Assembly: GCF_004340875.1 (NCBI RefSeq)
Contig: NZ_SLXQ01000016.1
Span: 46,543-110,542 of the forward strand
Direction: 5' to 3'
DNA: 64,000 nucleotides
DNA from: Tamaricihabitans halophyticus
GTDB lineage: Bacteria > Actinomycetota > Actinomycetes > Mycobacteriales > Pseudonocardiaceae
The notes beneath the pieces were generated by a model. The model ran no database searches, was not told the DNA's origin, and was given only the letters and a program-made list of their open reading frames with translations. Shown here in pieces: positions 10,497 to 18,622 of the stretch. Made by a program: the position numbers and the translations under genes. Numbering within the stretch: position 1 is the stretch's first letter; the number at the start of each line of letters is the position of its first letter.

Positions 10497-11965
10497 GCGA
10501 CGCGGATGACCGGTCCGGGCCGGCGGCTGGAGGAGCGATAGTGCCTGGTTCGCTGGAACGGGTGCACCTGATTGGTATTGGCGGCGCCGGGATGAGCGGT
10601 ATCGCGCGGATCCTGCTTGCCAGGGGCCATGCCGTTTCGGGTTCGGATGCCAAGGACTCCAGGGCGTTTCTGACGTTGCGCGCGCAGGGGGCGCGGATCG
10701 AAGTCGGCCAGCGTGCGGAAAACCTCGAACTGCTGGACGCCGAACCAACCGCGGTCGTGGTCTCCACCGCGATCAAGGAAAGTAACCCGGAGCTGCTTGC
10801 CGCGCGCGCCAAGGGATTGCCGGTGCTGCACCGGGCGCAGGCGTTGGCTGAACTGATGATCGGACACCGGGTCGCCTGCATCGCGGGCACGCACGGCAAA
10901 ACCTCCACCACCTCGATGCTGACCGTGGCGCTGCAGCACTGCGGTATGGATCCGTCGTTCGCGATCGGCGGCGATCTCAACGAATCGGGTGCCAACGCGC
11001 ACCATGGCACGGGTGGGGTGTTCGTCGCCGAAGCCGATGAGAGTGACGGCTCGTTCCTGGCTTTCCAGCCTTCGGTGGCGGTGGTGACCAATGTGGAGGC
11101 CGACCATCTCGACCACCATGGCACCAGCGAGGCCTATGTCGCGGTGTTCGACGATTTCGTGCGTCGAGTGCGACCGGATGGCGTGCTGATCGTCTGTGCC
11201 GACGATCCGGGCGCGGTGGCCCTGGCCGAGCGGGTGCACGGGGTGCGTGTTCGCTACTACGGGCGCTCGGCGACGGGTTCCTCGGACGCAACGGTGCTTG
11301 ACTACCGGCCAAGCGGTACTGGTGGGGTAGTCACCGTGGCGCTCGAGGGCGCGGAGTTCGCGGTGCGAACCTCGGTGGTCGGCGAACATATGGCGGGTAA
11401 CGCGATCGCCGCGCTGCTTGCTGGACTGGAACTCGGCGCGCCAAGGGAAGCGTTGCTGGACGGGCTCGCCGCCTTCGGTGGGGTGCGGCGGCGCTTCGAG
11501 TTCAAGGGGCGCAGTGTCGGTACCCCGCAAGGAGTGCGGGTCTATGACGACTACGCGCATCACCCGACCGAGGTGGCCGCGCAGTTGCGCGCGGTGCGCG
11601 AGGCCGCCCGCCCAGGCAGGGTGATCGTGGTCTTCCAGCCGCACCTGTACTCGCGTACCCGCGCCTTCGCCACTGAGTTCGGCACGGCCCTCGGCCTGGC
11701 CGACGAAGTCGTCGTGCTGGACGTCTACGGCGCGCGCGAGGAACCGGAACCGGGGATCAGCGGCGCGCTGATCGCCGAAGCGGTGCCGCTGCCGGCCGAA
11801 CACGTGCACTACGAGCCCGCCTTCGATCGGGTTCCCGGACTGGTTGCGGATCTGGCCGCGGACGGCGATCTGGTGGTCACCATGGGCGCCGGGGACGTCA
11901 CCATGCTCGGCCCCGAGGTGATCGTCGAACTGGACCGGCGTGCGGAAGGGGCCCCGCAGGGATGA
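10493..11965 (+). CDS. murC: UDP-N-acetylmuramate:L-alanine ligase MurC
   Basis: First Mur ligase, adding L-Ala to UDP-MurNAc. It has 490 residues. The UDP-binding loop [11 protein letters not shown] is at 28-38 and the ATP loop [11 protein letters not shown] at 132-142 (Lys136). Further on are [23 protein letters not shown] and the [10 protein letters not shown] motif. The first ~20 residues are a polar extension; an internal GTG 16 codons in could also serve as the start, but ATG 10493 overlaps the murG stop. Its stop overlaps the ftsQ ATG. Confidence 0.95.
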   Translation: MSDADDRSGPAAGGAIVPGSLERVHLIGIGGAGMSGIARILLARGHAVSGSDAKDSRAFLTLRAQGARIEVGQRAENLELLDAEPTAVVVSTAIKESNPELLAARAKGLPVLHRAQALAELMIGHRVACIAGTHGKTSTTSMLTVALQHCGMDPSFAIGGDLNESGANAHHGTGGVFVAEADESDGSFLAFQPSVAVVTNVEADHLDHHGTSEAYVAVFDDFVRRVRPDGVLIVCADDPGAVALAERVHGVRVRYYGRSATGSSDATVLDYRPSGTGGVVTVALEGAEFAVRTSVVGEHMAGNAIAALLAGLELGAPREALLDGLAAFGGVRRRFEFKGRSVGTPQGVRVYDDYAHHPTEVAAQLRAVREAARPGRVIVVFQPHLYSRTRAFATEFGTALGLADEVVVLDVYGAREEPEPGISGALIAEAVPLPAEHVHYEPAFDRVPGLVADLAADGDLVVTMGAGDVTMLGPEVIVELDRRAEGAPQG

Positions 11966-12741
11966 CCACGACGCGGCGCGCGACGAGCAGGGCGCGAGCT
12001 CGCCGTGCTCGGTATGAGCGCCAGCGCGAGCGGGTCAACCGGTCGGACCGACATCCGAAACTGCCGAGCAGGCGCAGGGCACACGCGCGCCGTTGGGTGG
12101 CGCTCCTCGTCCTGCTCGGGGTACTCGGGGTGGCGTACCTGCTGCTGTTTTCCGGCGTGCTTGGGGTGCGTTCGGTGGAGGTCGACGGCACCACGGGGTT
12201 GTCCAAGCACGAGGTCCGGGCGGCGGCCGAGGTGCCGATGGGACAGCCGATGTTGCGAGTGGACACCGACGAGCTGGCCACCCGAGTGGTGGACAAACTG
12301 CCGAGGGCGGCGACCGCGGAAGTCTCCCGATCCTGGCCGAGCACGCTGCAGATCCAGGTCACCGAACGGGTGCCGATCGCCATTTTCGAAGCCGACGACG
12401 GTCCCCGGTTGGTGGACAAGCACAGCGTCGCGTTCAAACCGGCTGGCGACGTGCCCAAGGGGCTGCCGCGGCTGGAGTTGGACGCGGTGTCTCCCGAAGA
12501 CAGGATCAGCACAGCCGTCATCAAATCCCTGCGGTCGATGCCGGAAGGGCTACGCGGGAAAGTGACATCCATGACCGCCGACACACCCGGCAGCGTGGAG
12601 TTCCGGTTGGCCGACGGAAAGCTTGTGCGCTGGGGTAACGCCGCCGACGGGGAGCGTAAGGCCGCGGTACTCGCCGCATTGCTGCAACAGCGGGGGAAGA
12701 TCTTCGATGTATCCAGTCCCGAGCTGCCCACCGTGTCCTGA
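11962..12741 (+). CDS. ftsQ: cell division protein FtsQ
   Basis: Bitopic divisome scaffold linking FtsL/FtsB-type proteins with FtsW-FtsI. Of 259 residues, the first ~44 are strongly basic and cytoplasmic. A single membrane helix follows at about 45-66, then a POTRA domain starting GVRSVEVDG and the FtsQ beta domain with [11 protein letters not shown]. The position between murC and ftsZ is canonical. ATG 11962 overlaps the murC stop (ATGA). No terminator hairpin is obvious after the stop, so read-through into ftsZ is possible. Confidence 0.92.
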   Translation: MTTTRRATSRARARRARYERQRERVNRSDRHPKLPSRRRAHARRWVALLVLLGVLGVAYLLLFSGVLGVRSVEVDGTTGLSKHEVRAAAEVPMGQPMLRVDTDELATRVVDKLPRAATAEVSRSWPSTLQIQVTERVPIAIFEADDGPRLVDKHSVAFKPAGDVPKGLPRLELDAVSPEDRISTAVIKSLRSMPEGLRGKVTSMTADTPGSVEFRLADGKLVRWGNAADGERKAAVLAALLQQRGKIFDVSSPELPTVS

Positions 12742-13059
12742 GCCGTCGACCGAGCCGAACCGAGACGTGCGCCGACCGGGTCGCTGGTGTGCCGTCAGTG
12801 GGACGCGGACCAGGGGATATTACTCGGTGGCATCGGGGCTAACGAGGGGCCCGGCGAACAACCGCCAGGTGAGCGGAAATTAATCTCCCCTTGCCGACAC
12901 GCGGCGTGGCTGCTGGACCATGGCAGTCAGGATGCCTACCGTCCAGCAGAACGTTGGTAGTTGACATAACTCTAACCCTCTGGTTGAGGTTTAGGTTACG
13001 CGTTCGGTGTCGACCACACAACGGTGCAGTCAGTACCCATGATCAGGAAGGCGGATCCG
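12742..13059 (+). promoter_or_regulatory. ftsQ-ftsZ intergenic region with inverted repeat and promoter-like box
   Basis: No gene is supported in these 318 bp. At 12961-12966 there is a perfect TTGACA. It is followed by an inverted repeat, CTAACCCTC (12972-12980), a five-base spacer, and GAGGTTTAG (12986-12994), with one mismatch between arms. No convincing -10 box sits at 17 bp from TTGACA, so the exact promoter is unresolved. The ribosome site AGGAAGG (13045-13051) is 8 nt before ATG 13060. The layout suggests that ftsZ has its own controlled promoter besides read-through from the dcw operon. Confidence 0.5.
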
Positions 13060-14484
13060 ATGACGCCCCCGCACAACTACCTCGCGGTGATCAAGGTCGT
13101 CGGTATCGGCGGCGGCGGGGTCAACGCCGTGAACCGGATGATCGAGGTCGGCCTGAAAGGTGTCGAGTTCATCGCGGTGAACACGGATGCGCAGGCCCTG
13201 TTGATGTCCGACGCGGACGTCAAACTGGACATCGGTCGGGAACTGACCAGGGGACTTGGCGCGGGCGCCGCGCCGAGCGTCGGGCAGAAGGCCGCCGAGG
13301 ACCACCGTGACGAGATCGAGGAAGTCCTCAAGGGCGCCGACATGGTGTTCGTGACCGCCGGCGAAGGCGGTGGCACCGGGACCGGCGGAGCGCCCGTGGT
13401 GGCGCAGATCGCGCGCAAGCTCGGCGCGCTCACCATCGGCGTCGTCACCCGCCCGTTCTCGTTCGAGGGCAAACGTCGCGGGCAGCAGGCTGAGGACGGA
13501 ATCCAGGAGCTGCGAAACGAGTGCGACACGCTGATCGTGATTCCCAACGACCGGCTGCTGCAGCTCGGCGATATCAGCGTCTCGCTGATGGACGCGTTCC
13601 GCTCCGCGGACGAGGTGCTGCTCTCCGGTGTGCAGGGCATCACCGATCTGATCACCACTCCCGGGCTGATCAACCTGGACTTCGCGGATGTGAAGAGCGT
13701 GATGTCCGGCGCGGGCAGCGCGCTGATGGGCATCGGCTCATCCAGGGGCGAGGGACGTGCCGTGCAAGCGGCCGAGAAGGCGATCAACTCGCCACTACTC
13801 GAGGCTTCCATGGACGGCGCGCATGGCGCGCTGCTGTCCATCGCCGGCGGATCCGATCTCGGCCTTTTCGAGATCAATGAGGCCGCCTCGCTGGTACAGG
13901 AGTCGGCGCATCCGGAAGCCAACATCATTTTCGGCACGGTGATCGATGACTCGCTCGGTGACGAGGTTCGGGTCACGGTGATCGCGGCCGGATTCGATGG
14001 CGGGACGCCCACGCACAAGAAGCTGGACCCGACGACGGTCGGTTCGCGGGGTGCCGCGACGGCTTCTGCCGAAGCGGGGCAGGTCGGCGGCGCGGCGGAT
14101 GGGAGCGGTGCCGCGGCGCAGTCCGCGGGGGCGCAATATCCCGCACAGCCCAACGAACCGGCGGGTGGCCCGCAGCAGTCGGCAGCTCCCGCGACGGGTA
14201 CCGGCCCCGGGGCCGGAGCGTCGAACCCGATGGGCGGCCCGATTGGTAACGGTGCCGCCGGTAATGGGCACGGCGGCAACGGATACGGCGGTAATGGGCT
14301 GGCGGGTAACGGACAGGCTCCGGTCACGCATGGTCCGGTAGGTGGCCCCCCACAGCCAGGGGCGACCCATCGTGGTGTTCCCGGTGAGCGTGGTCACCAG
14401 GGAAACCTGCCTGCCAGGGCCGTACCGGTCACCGAGGACCCCGGCGACGACGAGGTTGACGTCCCACCGTTTATGCGCCGCTGA
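13060..14484 (+). CDS. ftsZ: cell division GTPase FtsZ
   Basis: Tubulin-like GTPase that forms the Z-ring. The frame opens at GTG 13024, but ATG 13060 has AGGAAGG at 8 nt and gives the usual N-terminus [15 protein letters not shown]. The product is then 474 residues. The G-loop [13 protein letters not shown] is near 15-27 and the tubulin signature GGGTGTG at 103-109; the NLDFADVK synergy region is also present. After about residue 325 there is a low-complexity linker including repeated Gly-Gly-Asn-Gly units, then the conserved C-terminal peptide DVPPFMRR that binds partners such as SepF. Confidence 0.97.
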   Translation: MTPPHNYLAVIKVVGIGGGGVNAVNRMIEVGLKGVEFIAVNTDAQALLMSDADVKLDIGRELTRGLGAGAAPSVGQKAAEDHRDEIEEVLKGADMVFVTAGEGGGTGTGGAPVVAQIARKLGALTIGVVTRPFSFEGKRRGQQAEDGIQELRNECDTLIVIPNDRLLQLGDISVSLMDAFRSADEVLLSGVQGITDLITTPGLINLDFADVKSVMSGAGSALMGIGSSRGEGRAVQAAEKAINSPLLEASMDGAHGALLSIAGGSDLGLFEINEAASLVQESAHPEANIIFGTVIDDSLGDEVRVTVIAAGFDGGTPTHKKLDPTTVGSRGAATASAEAGQVGGAADGSGAAAQSAGAQYPAQPNEPAGGPQQSAAPATGTGPGAGASNPMGGPIGNGAAGNGHGGNGYGGNGLAGNGQAPVTHGPVGGPPQPGATHRGVPGERGHQGNLPARAVPVTEDPGDDEVDVPPFMRR

Positions 14485-14513
14485 GTTCGCACGTAGCAGA
14501 ATGCGAGGGTGAG

Positions 14514-14532
14514 GCCCGAAAACGGTTCGGGC
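14514..14532 (+). terminator. hairpin after ftsZ
   Basis: GCCCGAA and TTCGGGC form a perfect 7-bp stem around a five-base loop, about 30 bp after the ftsZ stop. There is no T-run, as is common in high-GC actinomycetes. It may terminate part of the dcw transcript. Confidence 0.4.
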
Positions 14533-14542
14533 GGCACAACCG

Positions 14543-15262
14543 GTGAGGTGCAGGGTGCGAGTTCGGCGAGTAATAACCACGCGCGATGGGGGAGCCTCGC
14601 GAGCGCCCTACGACTCGTTCAACCTTGGCGACCACGTCGGCGACGAGTCCGCCGCCGTCGGCACCAATCGCGCACGGCTGACCAGCGAGCTTGGCCTCGG
14701 CGCGGATCGCGTGGTGTGGATGGAACAGGTGCACGGCCGTACCGCCAGCGTGGTCAGCGGCCCGCGATCCGGGCCGGTACCGGCAACCGATGCGCTGGTC
14801 ACGGCGCAGCCGGGGTTGGCGGTGGCGGCACTGGTCGCCGACTGTGTGCCGGTCCTACTCGCGGATCCGGTCGCAGGCGTCGTCGCGGCCGCACATGCCG
14901 GCAGGGTCGGTGCCAGGGTCGGGGTGGTACCCGCGGCGCTCGCCGCGATGCGCACCGCCGGTGCGGAGCTGGCCAGAGTGGAGGCACTGCTCGGCCCGTC
15001 CATCTGCGGTGCCTGCTACGAGGTGCCCGCCGAGATGCGCGATGACGTGGAGGCGCGACTACCAGGCAGTGGCTGCACGACCCGGAATGGATCGCCAGGG
15101 CTGGACCTGCGAGCTGGCCTGTGGCACGAGCTCACCGCCGCCGGAGTGGCCAAGATCGGCGTGGATCCGCGCTGCACGCTCGAGGAGCGCAGCCTGTTCA
15201 GCCACCGCCGAGAGGGCACCACCGGCCGATTCGCGGCGGTGACCTGGGTCGAGGCGGCGTGA
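14543..15262 (+). CDS. pgeF: PgeF/YfiH-type multicopper-like peptidoglycan editing protein
   Basis: Member of the DUF152 (laccase-domain) family. The E. coli member YfiH removes wrongly incorporated L-Ser from peptidoglycan precursors; others act as purine nucleoside phosphorylases. The 239 residues carry the metal-site signatures VWMEQVHG, VADCVPVLLAD and AAAHAGRVGAR. The place directly after ftsZ and before the yggS-type gene is the usual one in actinomycetes. The start is GTG 14543 or GTG 14555; the second has a GAGGTG five bases upstream. The stop overlaps the next start as GTGA. Which reaction it performs here cannot be read from sequence. Confidence 0.8.
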   Translation: MRCRVRVRRVITTRDGGASRAPYDSFNLGDHVGDESAAVGTNRARLTSELGLGADRVVWMEQVHGRTASVVSGPRSGPVPATDALVTAQPGLAVAALVADCVPVLLADPVAGVVAAAHAGRVGARVGVVPAALAAMRTAGAELARVEALLGPSICGACYEVPAEMRDDVEARLPGSGCTTRNGSPGLDLRAGLWHELTAAGVAKIGVDPRCTLEERSLFSHRREGTTGRFAAVTWVEAA

Positions 15263-15990
15263 CCGAACAGCGCAAAGCCGAGCTGGCCGAAGCGCTCGCC
15301 GAAGTCCGTGCGCGGATCGAGCGAGCCTGTGTACGCGCCGGCCGGTCACCGAGCGAGGTACGCATGCTCGCGGTCACCAAGACCTTTCCGGCCAGCGACG
15401 CCGCATTGCTCGCCGATCTCGGCGTCACCGATCTCGCGGAGAACAAGGTGCAGGAGGCCGCCGGCAAAGCGGCTGAAGTGGGGAGCCTGCGACCGGACGC
15501 GACGGTGCGCTGGCATCTGGTGGGGCAGCTGCAGCGGAACAAGGCCCGGTCGGTGGCGCGCTGGGCAGCGGAAGTGCAGACGGTCGACTCCACGCGGGTG
15601 GCCGGCGCGCTGGACAGGGCGGTGCGGTCGGCCCGGGAGAGCGGCGAACGGACCGGCCCGCTGGATGTTCTGGTGCAGCTGAGCCTGGACGACGATCCGG
15701 CGCGTGGCGGCTGCCCGGCCGCCGAACTTCCCGAAGTGATCGACAACATCACTCGTTCGAGTGAAATGTCGTTCCGTGGCCTGATGGCCGTGGCCCCGCT
15801 TGGTGTGTCACCCGATTCAGCGTTCGAACGGCTCGCGGAGATTGCTGCGCGTATTCGTCATGATCATCCCGAAGCGACCGAGTTGTCCGCTGGGATGAGC
15901 GGTGATCTCGACGAAGCCATCGCGCATGGGGCGACATGCGTGCGTGTCGGAACCGCATTGCTCGGTGGCCGACGGTTAACCTCCGGATAG
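15259..15990 (+). CDS. YggS-family pyridoxal phosphate homeostasis protein
   Basis: PLP-binding protein of the YggS/PROSC family, thought to buffer PLP rather than catalyse a reaction. The frame is open upstream inside pgeF, but GTG 15259 overlaps the pgeF stop (GTGA) and gives the normal length of 243 residues. The PLP lysine is Lys41 in MLAVTKTFPA. Other family blocks are ENKVQEA, WHLVGQLQRNK, and SAGMSGDLDEAIAHGATCVRVG near the phosphate-binding C-terminus. Its neighbours make it part of the ftsZ-sepF unit. Confidence 0.88.
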   Translation: MTEQRKAELAEALAEVRARIERACVRAGRSPSEVRMLAVTKTFPASDAALLADLGVTDLAENKVQEAAGKAAEVGSLRPDATVRWHLVGQLQRNKARSVARWAAEVQTVDSTRVAGALDRAVRSARESGERTGPLDVLVQLSLDDDPARGGCPAAELPEVIDNITRSSEMSFRGLMAVAPLGVSPDSAFERLAEIAARIRHDHPEATELSAGMSGDLDEAIAHGATCVRVGTALLGGRRLTSG

Positions 15991-16108
15991 CAAAATCACC
16001 CGGTAGGTCCAGCCGTGCGATTCGGCGGCGGGAGTTCCGGGTGGGATCGGGGAGTGAGGGAGCCGGCTCACGGCGCGGGGTCCTTCTCGGCAGTCGCGGA
16101 GGAATGGC

Positions 16109-16762
16109 ATGAGCGCACTACAGAAGCTGAAGGCGTACTTCGGCATGGTGCCGGCGGACGAGGACGACTACGGCCCCGAAGACGATTACCGCGGCGATTA
16201 CCGAGACGGTTACCGGGACGACGACTACTACTACGACGACGAGTATGACGATCTTCCGGAACGTCCAGGGCGGTCTCGGCGCGGTTTTGACGGGGCACGT
16301 AGCGGATTTCGGTCCGACGATCTAGACGATGACTACGAGCCGACGCCGCGGGGTGGCGGTGGTCGGGGTGGTAGCCGACCGATGCCGGCGGTGCAGGGGG
16401 CGCTGGCGATGGACTCACGGCCGGAGCCGGTTGCCCGGCTGCGGTCGGTCCCAGAGAACGCCCGGCAGTCGAGCAGTTACCCAATGGGAAGGATCACCAC
16501 GCTGCACCCATCGAGTTTCCAGGAAGCTCGTACCATCGGGGAGAACTACCGGGAAGGTACCCCGGTGATCATGAATCTCACAGATTTGGACGATGCCGAC
16601 GCGCGTCGGCTGGTCGATTTCGCGGCGGGACTCGTGTTCGCCATGCGCGGCTCGATGGACAAGGTCACCAACAAGGTGTTCTTGCTCTCACCGCCGGATA
16701 TTGACGTCACCGCGGAAGACACCCGGCGTATTGCTGAGGGTGGGTTGTTTCACCGTGGCTGA
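16109..16762 (+). CDS. sepF: cell division protein SepF
   Basis: Membrane-binding FtsZ partner that tethers the Z-ring in Gram-positive bacteria. Of 217 residues, the N-terminal MSALQKLKAYFGM forms the amphipathic membrane helix. A very acidic, Tyr-rich linker (about residues 18-45) and a basic/Gly-rich stretch follow. The C-terminal SepF fold starts near residue 130 (RITTLHPSSFQEA) with VIMNLTDLDDADARRLVDFAAGL. GGAGG a few bases upstream supports ATG 16109. The gene follows the yggS-type gene by ~120 bp with no clear terminator between them. Confidence 0.94.
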   Translation: MSALQKLKAYFGMVPADEDDYGPEDDYRGDYRDGYRDDDYYYDDEYDDLPERPGRSRRGFDGARSGFRSDDLDDDYEPTPRGGGGRGGSRPMPAVQGALAMDSRPEPVARLRSVPENARQSSSYPMGRITTLHPSSFQEARTIGENYREGTPVIMNLTDLDDADARRLVDFAAGLVFAMRGSMDKVTNKVFLLSPPDIDVTAEDTRRIAEGGLFHRG

Positions 16763-16782
16763 CAGATGGCAGAGTAGTAGGC

Positions 16783-17067
16783 GTGGATCCGGTCTTGATC
16801 GCGGTGTACTACCTGCTATTCGCGTTCTGGCTGCTACTCACGGCACGTGTCGTGGTTGAGCTGGTTCGTGCGTTTTCGCGTGAGTGGCGTCCCGCCGGAG
16901 GGGTTGCGGTGACGCTGGAGACCATCTACACAGTGACCGACCCACCCGTCCGGTTAGTCCGTCGGTTGATTCCGATGGTTCGGATTGGCGGCGTCGGACT
17001 GGACTTATCGATTATGGTGCTGCTGTTGGTTGTGTTCATACTGATGCAACTGGCATATCCCGGGTGA
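16783..17067 (+). CDS. YggT family membrane protein
   Basis: Small integral membrane protein of 94 residues with two hydrophobic segments (about 4-30 and 72-92). These flank the TVTDPPVRLVRRLIPMVRIGGVGLDLS motif region typical of the YggT family. Such proteins are found between sepF and divIVA in most actinomycetes and in firmicutes; their role is not settled. GTG 16783 lies 20 bp after the sepF stop. The family call is firm, the function unknown. Confidence 0.85.
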   Translation: MDPVLIAVYYLLFAFWLLLTARVVVELVRAFSREWRPAGGVAVTLETIYTVTDPPVRLVRRLIPMVRIGGVGLDLSIMVLLLVVFILMQLAYPG

Positions 17068-17116
17068 TCGGGGCTCCCGGGTGCCCGCAGAGCCATGGAG
17101 TGCGTGAGGTGATCTG

Positions 17117-17980
17117 ATGTCGTTGACCCCCGCTGACGTACATAACGTCGCGTTCAGCAAGCCTCCTATTGGCAAGCGGGGCTACAACGAGGACGAGGTA
17201 GATGCCTTCCTCGACCTGGTTGAGACGGAACTAGCTCGACTGATCGAGGAGAACAACGACCTGCGGCAGCAGGTTGAGCAACTGGACGCGCAGCTGGAGA
17301 CGGCGCGTTCGGACCTCGACAGCGCGCGGTCCAGCGCGAGCAGTTCGAGTGCGAGTCTGACGCCGCCCCGGGCGGCCGAGGAACCGCGTCGACTAGCCCC
17401 GGTGCCGCCACCCAGCGCGTTGGAGCAGACCGCGGGTGGAGCGGATGGCGGTGACCACCATGTGCAGGCCGCGAAGGTGCTTGGCCTGGCGCAGGAGATG
17501 GCCGATCGGTTGACCGGTGAGGCCAAGGCCGAAGCCGACGGCATGGTGACCGAGGCGCGGACGAAGGCCGAACAACTGCTTTCGGACGCGCGGTCCAAGT
17601 CGGACTCGATGGTGAACGAGGCACGTACGCGTGCCGAGACCATGCTCAATGACGCGCGTACCCGTGCCGAGACGCTCGATCGGCAGGCCCGCGAGAAGGC
17701 CACCAGCTTGGAGCGCGAAGCGCAGCGCAAGCACAACGAAGTGATGAGCACGATCAACGCGGAGAAGACCAGCCTCGAGAAGAAGATCGAGAAGCTGCGG
17801 ACATTCGAACGCGAGTACCGGACGAGGCTGAAGGGCTTCCTGGAGGCCCAGTTGCGCGAACTCAGCGACCGGGGGTCGGCGGCACCGTCGTCACCGCCGT
17901 CGAACGAGGAGGGGCATTCCGCCTCGGCGTCATCCGGTCAGGGGTATTCGTTCGGCCCGCGTGCCGCGGAGGCAGGCTGA
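17117..17980 (+). CDS. wag31: polar growth protein DivIVA / Wag31
   Basis: Coiled-coil protein that marks curved membrane at the poles and recruits cell-wall synthesis in actinomycetes. The N-terminal membrane-binding domain reads [20 protein letters not shown], with [14 protein letters not shown] starting the first coil. A Ser/Pro-rich linker at ~72-105 is followed by a long coiled coil (about 115-255) with near-repeats such as [19 protein letters not shown]. It has 287 residues. The RBS GAGGTGATC precedes ATG 17117. It follows yggT by 50 bp. Confidence 0.94.
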   Translation: MSLTPADVHNVAFSKPPIGKRGYNEDEVDAFLDLVETELARLIEENNDLRQQVEQLDAQLETARSDLDSARSSASSSSASLTPPRAAEEPRRLAPVPPPSALEQTAGGADGGDHHVQAAKVLGLAQEMADRLTGEAKAEADGMVTEARTKAEQLLSDARSKSDSMVNEARTRAETMLNDARTRAETLDRQAREKATSLEREAQRKHNEVMSTINAEKTSLEKKIEKLRTFEREYRTRLKGFLEAQLRELSDRGSAAPSSPPSNEEGHSASASSGQGYSFGPRAAEAG

Positions 17981-17997
17981 GCTAACCTGCAGTAGAT

Positions 17998-18035
17998 TGG
18001 TCCTGATCCGGCACGGGGATGCCGGATCAGGACTA
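17998..18035 (+). terminator. 14-bp perfect hairpin after wag31
   Basis: TCCTGATCCGGCA (18001-18013) and TGCCGGATCAGGA (18020-18032) pair perfectly around a six-base loop. The flanking G18000-C18033 pair, and a possible G-T then T-A pair, extend the stem. It lies between the wag31 stop and the next gene, with no T-run. Termination of the division cluster is the simplest reading. As it ends ~20 bp before the next start codon, it could also affect that gene's translation. Confidence 0.65.
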
Positions 18036-18055
18036 CTGCTGCACGGGAAGCCAAT

Positions 18056-18622
18056 TTGCTCTACATCGTTCTCCTCCTTGCGCTTGCCGCGCTAGGTCTA
18101 CTGGTTGCCGCGATCGTTCTCGCGGAGACCCTGTGGGCCTGGATTTCGATCGGCGTGAGTGTCCTCGCGGCGATCTTGTTGTTGACGGACCTGATTCGGC
18201 AGCGCAAGAAGCGTGCCGAGCGGGCTGCCGCTGAGGAATCGGCGGCTGGCGCGGCAACAGCCGACGCCAACGAGGCCGACAGTCCGGACGCGGGTCCCGA
18301 GGACGACGGTGCCGGTTCGGTCGATGAGGCCTCGACCGAACCGCCGGCGGAGGAAGCCACCGACGCCGCCGATCTGTTGATCGTCTCCGAACTCGATATC
18401 GAGGTCCGGGTCGTTGACGAGTATCCCCGATACCACCTGGTCAGTTGTCGCTGGTTGATCGACCGCGACACGATTTCGGTCGCCATAGCCGAGGCCCGTG
18501 ACCTCGGGTTCACCCCGTGTGCGTTGTGCACTCCGGACGCCACGATCGCCACTCACCACCGGGAAGGCAACGGCGCGGACGCGGCCCAAGCCGACACCGC
18601 TGGACGAAGTCAGGAATCCTGA
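18056..18622 (+). CDS. membrane protein with a YH-C...PC-x2-C metal-binding-like motif
   Basis: Function not known. The 188-residue product has two membrane helices at about 2-24 and 27-46, a basic patch, an acidic low-complexity linker (60-105) and a short C-terminal domain. That domain contains His127, Cys131, Cys155 and Cys158 in the pattern YH-x3-C then PC-x2-C-x-P. This resembles the small C-terminal zinc motif seen on some secreted nucleases and Ada-like modules; that is a pattern match only. Start TTG 18056 has GGGAAG 5 nt upstream. Its end overlaps the convergent FUSC-type gene by 13 bp. Confidence 0.7.
   Translation: MLYIVLLLALAALGLLVAAIVLAETLWAWISIGVSVLAAILLLTDLIRQRKKRAERAAAEESAAGAATADANEADSPDAGPEDDGAGSVDEASTEPPAEEATDAADLLIVSELDIEVRVVDEYPRYHLVSCRWLIDRDTISVAIAEARDLGFTPCALCTPDATIATHHREGNGADAAQADTAGRSQES

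Noticed and set aside
13024..13059. GTG 13024 as the ftsZ start
   Set aside because: The 12 extra residues are not part of known FtsZ proteins, and AGGAAGG is correctly placed for ATG 13060.
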